From Microbacteriaceae bacterium (GTDB lineage Bacteria; Actinomycetota; Actinomycetes; Actinomycetales; Microbacteriaceae): a DNA stretch of 64,000 nucleotides. This document shows, piece by piece, positions 36,825 through 49,661 of the stretch. The position numbers and the translations under genes are program-made. How positions within the stretch are numbered: position 1 is the stretch's first letter; every line of letters begins with the position of its first letter. The notes beneath the pieces were generated by a model. The model did not search any database, was not told where the DNA came from, and worked only from the letters and a program-made list of their open reading frames with translations. The DNA lies in assembly GCA_014378715.1 (NCBI GenBank), contig JACMNE010000073.1, positions 1 to 64,000 on the forward strand, read 5' to 3'.

Positions 36825-37799
36825 TCACCCCGCGACGAGGTCGAGGGCGCGGCTCGCCCACCACCCGCCCGCGGCCGGACCGCCGTTGCAGGTGCCGTCG
36901 CTCTCCCCGGGGTTCTTGATCCACAGGGTGGCGTCCTCGGGGGTGCCGTCGTCGATGGGGGAGGGCAGCTGGCCTATCGCGCGGCCGGGCGGGTTGCACC
37001 AACTGCCGTCGGAGCCGTTCCCATTGCGGGATGAGTCGATCACGAAGTGCGCTCCGCCGGTCAGCGCACTGACCTCCTCGGCGTAGACACGCTCGTCGTC
37101 GCTGGGGTTGTAGTTCGACACGTTCGTGGCGAATCCGCGCACTCCGGAGATGCCGGCCCGCTCGAGGACGGCGGCCATCGCGGAGGGGGACCGCCAGTCC
37201 GAGTGGCCGCCGTCGAGGTAAATGCTCGTGCCGGTGTGGGTGAGTGCCGAGGCGGCGGTGCGCACCGCGGAGATTCTCGATGCGGGGTCCGGGCAGTCGG
37301 GGGCCTGCGCCAGCGAGTCCGGCTCGAGGATCACCACGGCATCCCGTCCGGCAATCCCGCCGGCGATCGCCTCGATCCATCGCGGGTACTCGTCGGGCGA
37401 CAGGCCGCCGGCCGAGAGGCTGCCGCAGTCGCGGTCGGGAAGGCCGTACACGACGAAGACCGGCAGAGCGTCCTGGCGCGACGCGGACGTCATGACGGCG
37501 TGCACTGCGTCGTCGACGTCGTCGATCGGGTACACCTCGGGCAAGAGCCAGATCGCCGACGGGGTCGAGGCAAGCAGGCCGAAGGCCGCCGTGCCGGGCG
37601 ACGAGGCGGCCGCGGTGGCCGCGGCGGAGTCGGGGGACACATAGAGGGACCGCGCCGCGAACGGGTTGTCGGCGGGTGGGGCGATCGAGACCACGGCACC
37701 GGCGCCGACGATCGCGGCGACGACCAGGGCGGAGACGGCCAGTGACACCGCGGCGACACGGGAGGGGCGCGTCGTACGCGGGGAGGCGTGCATCGTCAT
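36825..37799 (-). CDS. Glycoside hydrolase family 6 (endoglucanase-like), signal-anchored
   Basis: FVVYGLPDRDCGSLSAGG, ILEPDSLAQ, IYLDGGHSDW, FATNVSNYN, VIDSSRNGNG, WCNPPGRAIG, LWIKNPGESDG. Confidence 0.92.
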   Translation of the reverse strand: MTMHASPRTTRPSRVAAVSLAVSALVVAAIVGAGAVVSIAPPADNPFAARSLYVSPDSAAATAAASSPGTAAFGLLASTPSAIWLLPEVYPIDDVDDAVHAVMTSASRQDALPVFVVYGLPDRDCGSLSAGGLSPDEYPRWIEAIAGGIAGRDAVVILEPDSLAQAPDCPDPASRISAVRTAASALTHTGTSIYLDGGHSDWRSPSAMAAVLERAGISGVRGFATNVSNYNPSDDERVYAEEVSALTGGAHFVIDSSRNGNGSDGSWCNPPGRAIGQLPSPIDDGTPEDATLWIKNPGESDGTCNGGPAAGGWWASRALDLVAG

Positions 37800-37930
37800 C
37801 CCCCGCTTCCCCTGCTCCGAGCGCGCCCGCACACAGCTGCGCAGACGCCCGGAGGTGATCGAAGTAGACTAGCGGGCATTCCCCCAGTTTCCGTGTTGTT
37901 GCAACGCGCCCAAAGATTTGGATTTTCACT

Positions 37931-39529
<1,599 letters not shown>

Positions 39530-39543
39530 TCAGCCTGGCCTGA

Positions 39544-40398
39544 TCAGCGCCGCTCGGCCGAGTCGAGCAGCGCGTCCTCGGACTCGTCGTCGGTCGGATC
39601 CTTCGCCGCCCTGCGACGCGCGCGCTCATCCGCGCGGTCCCTCTCCTCGGGATCGTCGGCATTGATGTCGCGGTACTCCTGGCGCAGCGCCCAGCCGAGC
39701 CCGAAGAACCCGATGATCGCGAAGACGAACCACTGCAGGGCGTAGGACAGGTGGGGACCCTCGTCGAGGGTCGGGCGGGGCGACTCGGTGGGGAGGTCGG
39801 TCGGCACGGCGCCGGGGGAGAAGATGAGGCCGTAGGCCCCGGTGTAGGTCGGTTCCCCGACCACGTCGGCAAGCTGCGGCAGGTTGACCGTGGCGATCTG
39901 GCCGGAGCCGGCGATGGTGGTGCGTCCGGCGAGTTCCGGCTCGCCCTGCTTGAGGCGCACGGTGACCGTCACGGTGCCCTCCGGCGCGGGCGGCACCACA
40001 TCGGGTGCGTCCTGGGCGGAACCGGTCGGCAGCCAGCCGCGGTCGACGATGAACACGGTGCCGCTGTCGAGCCGGAGCGGGGTGAGCACCTCGAATCCGG
40101 GGCGACCGCTCAGCGGCCGGTTGCGCACGAGCTGCTCGTCGGCACTGAGGTAGGTGCCGGTCAGCTCGACGGGAAGCCACTTCTGGTCCTGGGCGAACGC
40201 ATCGAGGCTCGGGAGGGCCTCGGCTACCGGGACGGGGTCGCGGTCGTAGTTCGCCTCGATCTTCGAGATCTCCGCCTGCGCCTCCGCCCGCCGGGCGAAC
40301 TGCCACATGCCGAGCGCCGCGCAGGCGATCGCGAAGGCGATCGTGAGGGCGAGGTAGCCGGCCCAGCGCCGGGTGAGCGCGAAGCGCCAGCCCTTCAC
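39544..40398 (-). CDS. SURF1 family protein
   Basis: RWAGYLALTIAFAIACAALGMWQFARRAE; VDRGWLPTG; C-term TM. Confidence 0.92.
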   Translation of the reverse strand: MKGWRFALTRRWAGYLALTIAFAIACAALGMWQFARRAEAQAEISKIEANYDRDPVPVAEALPSLDAFAQDQKWLPVELTGTYLSADEQLVRNRPLSGRPGFEVLTPLRLDSGTVFIVDRGWLPTGSAQDAPDVVPPAPEGTVTVTVRLKQGEPELAGRTTIAGSGQIATVNLPQLADVVGEPTYTGAYGLIFSPGAVPTDLPTESPRPTLDEGPHLSYALQWFVFAIIGFFGLGWALRQEYRDINADDPEERDRADERARRRAAKDPTDDESEDALLDSAERR

Positions 40399-40640
40399 GG
40401 TGCACCGACCGAGGAGACGACGGTGCCGAGCTCGGTCACCACAACAGGAAAACCGCGGGTGTCCAGATAGTCACGCAGGAAGTCGCGGTGCTCGTCACAG
40501 GCCAGCCACACCTTCACCCTGTCGATGCCGTGGATGCGAGGGTTGCGCCAGTTGATGTTCCACGCCGCGGCACCGCCGCACTGCGCACGCGAGCAGGTGG
40601 GTCCCCGCTCGTCACCCGCAGTCCCGGAAGTTCCGATCAC
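40395..40640 (-). CDS. Small Cys-rich hypothetical protein (possible zinc-binding)
   Basis: 81 aa from GTG: CSRAQCGGAAAWNINWRNPRIHGIDRVKVWLACDEHRDFLRDYLDTRGFPV; overlaps SURF1 start by 4 bp. Confidence 0.7.
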   Translation of the reverse strand: MIGTSGTAGDERGPTCSRAQCGGAAAWNINWRNPRIHGIDRVKVWLACDEHRDFLRDYLDTRGFPVVVTELGTVVSSVGAP

Positions 40641-40954
40641 CCGCGAGCTCCGGGGTCCGCCGGGCTCTCTGTGCTGGGTGCATCCCACGAGCCGGCCGGC
40701 ACGATCGAACCGGGGCGCAGAACGGTCGCGCCCTCCTTGTACCCGACATTCGCGAGCACGACCGCGAAGTAGGGCAGCACCACGGCTCCGACCGCGAAGA
40801 CCGCGAGCCACCACCCCGTCACGAAGAAGCACATGGCGATGCAGATGATCCTGATCCCCATCGCAATGAGGTATTTCGTCATCCGGCTGCGCCGGTCGTC
40901 CTGGGGGGACTTCGGGAGTGCTGTGATCGAGGAGATCACCTGTTGTTTCGCCAT
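40637..40954 (-). CDS. DUF3099 domain membrane protein
   Basis: RIICIAMCFFVTGWWLAVFAVGAVVLPYFAVVLANVG. Confidence 0.82.
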   Translation of the reverse strand: MAKQQVISSITALPKSPQDDRRSRMTKYLIAMGIRIICIAMCFFVTGWWLAVFAVGAVVLPYFAVVLANVGYKEGATVLRPGSIVPAGSWDAPSTESPADPGARG

Positions 40955-41067
40955 GAACCACTGTTTCTGAAGAGTTGTGAACCAGCTCCGACCCCATAAC
41001 CCTACGTCTATGCTTGTGGGAGTTTGCCGGGAGGCGCACGTCTTCCGGCGGGAATGAGGAATACCGG

Positions 41068-41778
41068 ATGACTGTGCCACGCACCGTACTCGTCACGGGA
41101 GGAAACCGCGGAATCGGGTTCGCCATCGCGGAGGAATTTGTGGCCCTCGGCCACCGGGTGGCGGTCACGGCTCGCTCCGGATCCGGACCCGACGGGTCGA
41201 TGACAGTGAGCGCGGATGTGACGGACGCGGCCTCCATCGACGCTGCATTCACCCTCATCGAGGCGGCCCTCGGGCCCGTCGAGGTGGTGGTCGCCAACGC
41301 GGGGATCACGCGTGACGTGCTCCTGATGCGGATGTCGGACGACGACTTCACCCAGGTGGTGGACACCAACCTCTCCGGCGCCTTCCGGGTGGTCAAGCGC
41401 GCGTCGAAGGGCATGCTCAAGGCGCGGTTCGGGCGCATCATCCTCGTGTCCAGCGTGGTCGGGTTGCTCGGCTCCGCCGGGCAGGTGAACTACTCCGCAT
41501 CGAAGAGCGGTCTGGTCGGACTCGCCCGCTCGGTGACACGCGAGCTCGGCTCACGCGGCATCACCGCGAACGTGGTCGCGCCGGGCTTCATCGAGACCGA
41601 CATGACCTCGGAGCTGCCGGAGGCGCAGCAGGCCGACTACCGCAAGTCGATCCCGGCCGGGCGCTTCGCGACACCGACCGAGGTCGCCAGGGTGATCACC
41701 TGGCTCGCGGGCGACGACGCCGCCTACATCTCCGGTGCGGTCATCCCAGTCGACGGCGGACTCGGAATGGGCCACTAG
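41068..41778 (+). CDS. fabG: 3-oxoacyl-ACP reductase-like SDR
   Basis: VLVTGGNRGIGFAIAEEF; VANAGITRDVLLMRM; NYSASKSGLVGLARS. Confidence 0.93.
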   Translation: MTVPRTVLVTGGNRGIGFAIAEEFVALGHRVAVTARSGSGPDGSMTVSADVTDAASIDAAFTLIEAALGPVEVVVANAGITRDVLLMRMSDDDFTQVVDTNLSGAFRVVKRASKGMLKARFGRIILVSSVVGLLGSAGQVNYSASKSGLVGLARSVTRELGSRGITANVVAPGFIETDMTSELPEAQQADYRKSIPAGRFATPTEVARVITWLAGDDAAYISGAVIPVDGGLGMGH

Positions 41779-42416
41779 GGTCGGGCCAGCCCGAGCAGCG
41801 GCAGCACCTGGCCGAGGTCGCGCACGTCCATGATGACGTCGGCCTCGTCGCGCACAGGAGCCTTCGCGTCGAATCCGACCGAGAGGCCGGTGATCGCCAT
41901 CATCGCCAGGTCGTTCGCGCCGTCGCCGACGGCGACGGTCTGGCGCAGAGGGATGCCGAAGTCCGCTGCCCACTCCCTCAGGGTCGTGGCCTTGGCGTCC
42001 GCGTCGATGACGGGGCCGGCCAGCTCGCCGGTGAGGCGGCCGTCAGCGACCCCGAGGCGGTTCGCCCGCCAGTAGTCGAGGCCGAGGGACTCGGCGAGCG
42101 GGTCCACCAACTCGTGGAACCCGCCGGAGACCACGCCGATCCGTCCGCCCGCGCTGTGCACGCCGGCGATCAGCTCCGCGGCCCCCGCGGTGACGGTGAT
42201 CCGGGCCGCGACGGTGTCGAAGGCCGAGACGGGCAGGCCGGCGAGCGTCGCTACCCTCGCGCGCAGGCTCTCCTCGAAGTCGATCTCCCCGTTCATGGCG
42301 CGGGTGGTGATGTGCGCCACCTCGGACAGCGAGCCCGCGACATCCGCCAGCAGCTCGATCACCTCGTTCTCGATGATGGTCGAGTCGACGTCGAGGACAA
42401 CGAGGAATCCGGTCAT
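41775..42416 (-). CDS. serB: Phosphoserine phosphatase
   Basis: LVVLDVDSTIIENEVIELLAD; VSGGFHELVDPLAE; VGDGANDLAMM. Confidence 0.94.
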   Translation of the reverse strand: MTGFLVVLDVDSTIIENEVIELLADVAGSLSEVAHITTRAMNGEIDFEESLRARVATLAGLPVSAFDTVAARITVTAGAAELIAGVHSAGGRIGVVSGGFHELVDPLAESLGLDYWRANRLGVADGRLTGELAGPVIDADAKATTLREWAADFGIPLRQTVAVGDGANDLAMMAITGLSVGFDAKAPVRDEADVIMDVRDLGQVLPLLGLARP

Positions 42417-42471
42417 GCTGGCACATCCTTGGGTCGGTCTTGCGACCCCGGTGTTCAGCGGATGTGGGGTC

Positions 42472-43719
42472 TCAGAGCGGTGAGACGACGTGAACGCCTT
42501 TGCCCACAACGGTGATTCCGGTCTCGGTCACGGTGAAACCGCGAGCCCGGTCGAGATCAGCGTCGAACCCGAGGGTCGCGCCGGCGTCGACCACGACCTC
42601 CTTGTCCAGAATAGCGCGGCGGATGTGCGCCCCCGGACCGATGTGCACCCGGTCGAAGATGATCGAGTCGACGACGCTGGCCCCGCCCTCGATGACGGCC
42701 CAGGGGCCCAGCACACTCCGCTCGATGTGCGCGCCGGAGAGCAGCGAGCCGAGGGAGACGATCGAGTCGATTGTGGTGCCGAGGTTGCCGCTGGAGTCTC
42801 GAACGAACTTCGCCGGAGGTGAGTTGAGCTGCTGGCTGAAGATCGGCCACTGGCTGTTGTAGAGGTTGAAGATCGGCAGGGCCGAGATGAGGTCCTGGTG
42901 GGCGTCGAAGAACGACTCGATCGTGCCGACGTCCCGCCAGTAGTAGCGGTCGCGATCAGTGGCCCCTGGCACCTCGTTGCGGTTGAGGTCGTAGACCGCC
43001 GCGTCGTTCTGCGAGACGAACCAGGGAACGATGTCGCCGCCCATGTCGTGGTTGGAGTCGGGCACCTCTCCGTCGCGGATGACGGCGTCCATGAGTACGT
43101 CGGCGTCGAAGATGTAGTTGCCCATCGAGGCAAGCACCTCGCCGGGGGAGTCGGCGAGGCCGACGGCGTCCTCGGGCTTCTCGCGGAAGGCCTTGATCCT
43201 GGTCGGGTCGTCGGCGCTGACCTCGATCACGCCAAACTGGTTGGCGAGCGAGATCGGCTGGCGGATCGCGGCGACCGTGACGCCGGCGCCCGACTCGATG
43301 TGGGCCGCGACCATCTGGCTGAAGTCCATGCGGTAGACATGGTCGGCACCGACGACCACCACGATGTCGGGCTTCTCGTCGCGCAGCAGGTTGAGGCTCT
43401 GCAGGATCGCGTCGGCCGAGCCGGCGAACCAGCGTTTGCCGAGCCGCTGTTGGGCGGGCACGGAGGCGACGTAGGAGTTCGTGAGCCCTGACAGGCGCCA
43501 GGTCTGCGACACGTGACGGTCGAGGCTGTGGGACTTGTACTGGGTCAGCACCACGATCTGCCGCAGTCCCGAGTTGATCAAATTGGAGAGGGCGAAGTCG
43601 ATGAGGCGATAGTTGCCGCCGAACGGCACCCCGGGCTTGGCGCGGTCGGCGGTGAGGGGCATCAGGCGCTTGCCTTCCCCGCCGGCGAGGACAATTCCGA
43701 AGATCTTCTTTGATGGCAT
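42472..43719 (-). CDS. glgC: Glucose-1-phosphate adenylyltransferase
   Basis: [39 protein letters not shown]. Confidence 0.97.
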   Translation of the reverse strand: MPSKKIFGIVLAGGEGKRLMPLTADRAKPGVPFGGNYRLIDFALSNLINSGLRQIVVLTQYKSHSLDRHVSQTWRLSGLTNSYVASVPAQQRLGKRWFAGSADAILQSLNLLRDEKPDIVVVVGADHVYRMDFSQMVAAHIESGAGVTVAAIRQPISLANQFGVIEVSADDPTRIKAFREKPEDAVGLADSPGEVLASMGNYIFDADVLMDAVIRDGEVPDSNHDMGGDIVPWFVSQNDAAVYDLNRNEVPGATDRDRYYWRDVGTIESFFDAHQDLISALPIFNLYNSQWPIFSQQLNSPPAKFVRDSSGNLGTTIDSIVSLGSLLSGAHIERSVLGPWAVIEGGASVVDSIIFDRVHIGPGAHIRRAILDKEVVVDAGATLGFDADLDRARGFTVTETGITVVGKGVHVVSPL

Positions 43720-43765
43720 TCCCCCACAGTAGAGGCAAGGTCCGACGTGTACTAGCGTTCAGTGC

Positions 43766-44947
43766 GTGAGAGTCGATCTAATATCACGTGAGTATCCGCC
43801 CGAGGTCTACGGGGGCGCGGGGGTGCACGTCGCCGAGCTCGTCACAGCCCTCCGCCCATCTCTCGAGGTGGTGGTTCGCTGCTTCGGGGCCCCCCGCGAG
43901 GAGGCCGGTGTGCACTCCTACGGGGTGCCGACCGAGCTCGCCGGCGCGAACCCCGCCCTGACCACCCTCGGCGTCGACCTGCGAATCGCCCAGGACGTCG
44001 GGGGAGCGGATGTTGTGCACTCCCACACCTGGTACGCGAACGGGGCCGGTCACATCGCCTCCCTGCTGCACGGGATCCCGCACGTGGTGACCGCGCACAG
44101 CCTCGAGCCCCTGCGTCCGTGGAAGGCCGAGCAGCTCGGCGGCGGCTACCGCGTGTCGAGCTGGATCGAGAAGACCGCCTTCGAGGCCGCCGACGCCGTC
44201 ATCGCGGTGAGCGGGGGGATGCGCCGTGACATCCTCCGCGCCTATCCGTCGCTCGACCCCGACCGGGTGTCCGTCGTCTACAACGGCATCGACCTGGACC
44301 GCTGGAAAAGCGTCGACGACGCCGACCTGGTGCGCTCCCTCGGCATCGACCCCGACCGCCCCTCTGTGGTGTTCGTCGGACGCATCACCCGCCAGAAAGG
44401 ACTGCCCTACCTGCTGCGCGCCGCGCGGCAGCTCCCGCCCGAGGTTCAGCTCGTGCTGTGCGCCGGCGCCCCGGACACCCCCGAGATCCTCGCCGAGGTG
44501 GAGGCCGGGGTCGCCGCCCTCGCTCAGGAGCGGTCCGGGGTGGTGTGGATCGACCGCCTCCTCAGCCAGCACGACCTCTCGGCCGTGCTCAGCATCGCGA
44601 CGACCTTCGTCTGCCCGTCGATCTACGAGCCGCTCGGCATCGTCAACCTCGAGGCCATGGCCTGCGGGGCGGCGGTCGTCGGAACCGCGACGGGCGGGAT
44701 CCCCGAGGTCGTCGACGACGGCGTGACCGGTCGGCTGGTGCCGATCGAGCAGGCGCAGGACGGCACGGGCACCCCGCTCGACCCCGACAGGTTCGTGGAC
44801 GACCTCGCCGCGACCCTCATGGAGGTCACCTCGGATCCGGACATGGCGCGGCGCTACGGTGCCGCCGGGCGGGTGCGGGCCGAGAAGGAATTCGGCTGGG
44901 ACCGCATCGCGGTCGAGACCCGCCGCATCTACGACTCGCTGGTGTAG
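43766..44947 (+). CDS. glgA: Glycogen synthase-type glycosyltransferase (GT4)
   Basis: RVDLISREYPPEVYGGAGVHVAELVTAL; PSIYEPLGIVNLEAMACGAAVVGTATGGIPEVV. Confidence 0.93.
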   Translation: MRVDLISREYPPEVYGGAGVHVAELVTALRPSLEVVVRCFGAPREEAGVHSYGVPTELAGANPALTTLGVDLRIAQDVGGADVVHSHTWYANGAGHIASLLHGIPHVVTAHSLEPLRPWKAEQLGGGYRVSSWIEKTAFEAADAVIAVSGGMRRDILRAYPSLDPDRVSVVYNGIDLDRWKSVDDADLVRSLGIDPDRPSVVFVGRITRQKGLPYLLRAARQLPPEVQLVLCAGAPDTPEILAEVEAGVAALAQERSGVVWIDRLLSQHDLSAVLSIATTFVCPSIYEPLGIVNLEAMACGAAVVGTATGGIPEVVDDGVTGRLVPIEQAQDGTGTPLDPDRFVDDLAATLMEVTSDPDMARRYGAAGRVRAEKEFGWDRIAVETRRIYDSLV

Positions 44948-44991
44948 CCGGATCGGATTCCGGCGGGCCGACGGTGCCCTAGGGTTGACGC

Positions 44992-45774
44992 ATGGCTCGT
45001 GTTCTCCAGCTCACTGACGTCTCCGTCGTACGCGGGGGCAAGGCGATTCTCGACTCGGTCTCCTGGATCGTCGACGACTCGGAGCGGTGGGTGATCCTCG
45101 GGCCGAACGGCGCGGGAAAGACCACCCTCCTGCAGATCGCCGCCGCCCTGCTGCACCCCAGCTCCGGAGTCGCCAGGGTGCTCGATGACACCCTCGGCAA
45201 GACCGACCTCTTCGAGCTGCGCCCGCGCATCGGCTTCGCCTCGACAGCGCTCGCCCGCCGCATCCCGGCGAACGAGACGGTCCTCAATGTTGTGCTCACC
45301 GCCGCCTACGCGGTCACCGGGCGCTGGAACGAGACCTACGACGAGATCGATACCCGCCGCGCGCTCCGCGTGCTCGCGGAGTGGAACCTCGAGAATCTCG
45401 CCGAACGCAAGTTCGGCGGTCTCAGCGACGGCGAGCAGAAGCGCGTGCAGATCGCCAGGTCGATCATGACCGATCCAGAGCTCCTGCTGCTCGACGAGCC
45501 GGCCGCGAGCCTCGACCTCGGCGCGCGCGAGAGCCTGGTGCAGATACTCGGAGGTTTCGCCAGCTCGGAGACCGCCCCGGCGATCATCATGGTCACGCAC
45601 CATGTCGAGGAGATCCCGCTCGGCTTCAGCCACGCCCTCATCCTCGGCGATGGCCGGATCCAGGCAGCCGGGCCCCTCGCCGAAGTGATCACCGCTGACG
45701 TGCTCAGCGCTGCGTTCGGCCTTCCGCTGATCGTCGAGGAACACGACGGACGCTATACCGCACGCTCTGCCTGA
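44992..45774 (+). CDS. ABC transporter ATP-binding protein
   Basis: GPNGAGKTTLLQIAAALL; LSDGEQKRVQIARSIMTDPELLLLDEPAASLD. Confidence 0.92.
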   Translation: MARVLQLTDVSVVRGGKAILDSVSWIVDDSERWVILGPNGAGKTTLLQIAAALLHPSSGVARVLDDTLGKTDLFELRPRIGFASTALARRIPANETVLNVVLTAAYAVTGRWNETYDEIDTRRALRVLAEWNLENLAERKFGGLSDGEQKRVQIARSIMTDPELLLLDEPAASLDLGARESLVQILGGFASSETAPAIIMVTHHVEEIPLGFSHALILGDGRIQAAGPLAEVITADVLSAAFGLPLIVEEHDGRYTARSA

Positions 45775-45865
45775 CCCCACCATCTGGTAGCATCGGTGGC
45801 TGGCCCTCTTGCCGCCGATCTTGCCCGTTTTCGCCACATCCGCTGAAGAATCCCAAGGAAATACC

Positions 45866-46117
45866 ATGAAGTCTGACATCCACCCCGCATACGCCCCCGT
45901 CGTGTTCCGCGACCTCGCATCCGGAGCCACCTTCCTCACGCGCTCCACCGTGGGCAGCGCGAAGACGATCGAGTGGGAAGACGGCAACACGTACCCCGTG
46001 ATCGACGTCGAGATTTCCTCCGAGTCGCACCCGTTCTACACGGGCAAGCAGCGCATCATGGACTCCGCCGGCCGCGTGGAGAAGTTCAACACACGCTACA
46101 AGGGCTTCGGCTCCTAA
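45866..46117 (+). CDS. rpmE2: 50S ribosomal protein L31 type B (no CxxC zinc motif)
   Basis: [28 protein letters not shown]...[27 protein letters not shown]. Confidence 0.96.
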   Translation: MKSDIHPAYAPVVFRDLASGATFLTRSTVGSAKTIEWEDGNTYPVIDVEISSESHPFYTGKQRIMDSAGRVEKFNTRYKGFGS

Positions 46118-46166
46118 CCAGCTTCGCTCACCTGGCGGCCTCGGCTCCAGGAGCATGGGAGATGTG

Positions 46167-46206
46167 GCGATCGGCCGGGGGAAACCCCTAGCCGGTCGCC
46201 TTTCTT
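46167..46206 (+). terminator. Rho-independent terminator after rpmE2
   Basis: GGCGATCGGCCGGGGG-AAA-CCCCTAGCCGGTCGCC then TTTCTT. Confidence 0.8.
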
Positions 46207-46222
46207 CGGTTAACCGGAGGCC

Positions 46223-46912
46223 TCAGCGGACCGGCCAGCCGCCGTGGCTCACGAACTGCGGGTCGGTCTTGCGTTTGAAGGACTGGAAGCTCGCGGCGTG
46301 GTCGGCGCACCACTGGGTCTGCTTGGAGTGGAGCTCCGGCAGGTCGGTGCCGAGCTGTCCGGCGTACTTGCGGCCGATCGCCTGGGCGACCCGCCCGGCG
46401 GCCACGGCATCCGCTGTCGCATCGTGGGCGTCGAGAAGGTCGACCCCGTAGATGCCCGCGGCCACCTCGAGGGTGCGCTTGCCCTTGCGGTAGGTGTCCA
46501 TCGCCTTGTCGAGCACCAGGGGGTCGATGATGGGCGTCGGCGACTCGAGCGGCTCGATGCCGTACCTCGCCGCCTCACGGTTCAGCAGGGTGAGATCGTA
46601 GGGCGCGTTGTAGATCGTCACCGGCACACGCTGGGCCAGCAGCGACCGCAGCACGGCGATGATCTCGGCAACGACCTCCGCTGCGGGTCGGCCCTCGGTC
46701 CTGGCACGCTCGGTCGAGATGCCGTGCACGGCGGTGGCCCCGGCGGGGATCTCCACTCCGGGGTCGGCGAGCCAGGACTGGCCGGCCGGATGCGGGTTGC
46801 CGTCGGCGTCGATCACACCGACGTAGGCCGACACGATGCGGCTCGTCTCGACGTCGATCCCGGTCGTCTCGAGGTCGAAGACCCCGAGCCTGTCGTACCA
46901 TTCCCCAGTCAT
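46223..46912 (-). CDS. 3'-5' exonuclease (DnaQ/DEDD family)
   Basis: LGVFDLETTGIDVETSRIVSAYVG; LLDAHDATADAVAAGRV. Confidence 0.92.
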   Translation of the reverse strand: MTGEWYDRLGVFDLETTGIDVETSRIVSAYVGVIDADGNPHPAGQSWLADPGVEIPAGATAVHGISTERARTEGRPAAEVVAEIIAVLRSLLAQRVPVTIYNAPYDLTLLNREAARYGIEPLESPTPIIDPLVLDKAMDTYRKGKRTLEVAAGIYGVDLLDAHDATADAVAAGRVAQAIGRKYAGQLGTDLPELHSKQTQWCADHAASFQSFKRKTDPQFVSHGGWPVR

Positions 46913-46921
46913 GACCCCAGC

Positions 46922-48646
<1,725 letters not shown>

Positions 48647-48749
48647 GTGGGTCCTCCAGACCGAATGGCCGTCGAGAAAGTTGGGGTGTCTCGAGTCTAG
48701 GAGGCGACCCCCGCAGATGCGCTCCCGCCACGTCCCTATGCTTGTGCTG

Positions 48750-49661
48750 ATGAGCATCGATTCGCCCTACGCCGCCCGCCTCGCCGGGATCGACACCCGC
48801 CGTGACGAGGTCGCCGTTCTCGGCAGCCTGACGCGGTACTGGACCTACGGGCCAGCGGATGCCGCGACGACCGTGGTCATCGCGCACGGCTACCGCGGCG
48901 AGCATCACGGCATCGAGCCGATCATCGCGCAGCTTCCCCACATCCGCTTCGTGAGCCCCGACCTTCCCGGGTTCGGGGAGTCGACGCCGATGACCGCCGC
49001 CGGTCACACGGTCGACGGGTACTCGGCCTGGTTCACCGCCTTCATCGAAGCCGTCGGCCTCGCCCCCACCGCCCTCGTGCTCGGCCACTCCTTCGGGTCG
49101 ATCGTGGTCGCGAGCGCCGTGGCGAACGGCCTCGACACAGCCGCGGTGATCCTGGTCAACCCGATCGCGATCTCCGGGCTCGCCGGCCCCCGCAAGGTCG
49201 CCACGAAAGTGACCGTCGCCTTCTACGACCTCGCCGGACGTGTGCCGGCCCGCCTGGGGCACCGCCTGCTCAACAGCTGGGTCGTGGTGCAGCTGATGAG
49301 CTCGACCATGGCCAAGACGAAGGACCGGGCACTGCGCCGCTGGATCCACCGGGAGCACCACACCTTCTTCAGCCGTTACGCGAACCGGGACGTGGTGGTC
49401 GACGGCTTCCGCGCCTCCGTGAGCACCGATGTGAGCGCGTTCGCCCCGCGCATCGCGGCTCCCGTGCTGCTGATCGCGGCCCGGCTCGACGACATCACGC
49501 CCATCTCGGCGCAGTTCGACCTCCAGCGCCTCCTGCCCGACGCGACCCTCAGCGTGCTCGAGGACGTCGGCCACCTCATCCATTACGAGAAGCCCCGCGA
49601 GGCAGCCGAGGCGATCGTCGACTTCCTCGCCCGGCGCGGCCTGGACACCCCCGCGCCGTGA
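48750..49661 (+). CDS. Alpha/beta hydrolase
   Basis: VVIAHGYRGEHHG; VSPDLPGFGES; LVLGHSFGSIVVAS; C-term DVGHLIHYEKP. Confidence 0.92.
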   Translation: MSIDSPYAARLAGIDTRRDEVAVLGSLTRYWTYGPADAATTVVIAHGYRGEHHGIEPIIAQLPHIRFVSPDLPGFGESTPMTAAGHTVDGYSAWFTAFIEAVGLAPTALVLGHSFGSIVVASAVANGLDTAAVILVNPIAISGLAGPRKVATKVTVAFYDLAGRVPARLGHRLLNSWVVVQLMSSTMAKTKDRALRRWIHREHHTFFSRYANRDVVVDGFRASVSTDVSAFAPRIAAPVLLIAARLDDITPISAQFDLQRLLPDATLSVLEDVGHLIHYEKPREAAEAIVDFLARRGLDTPAP

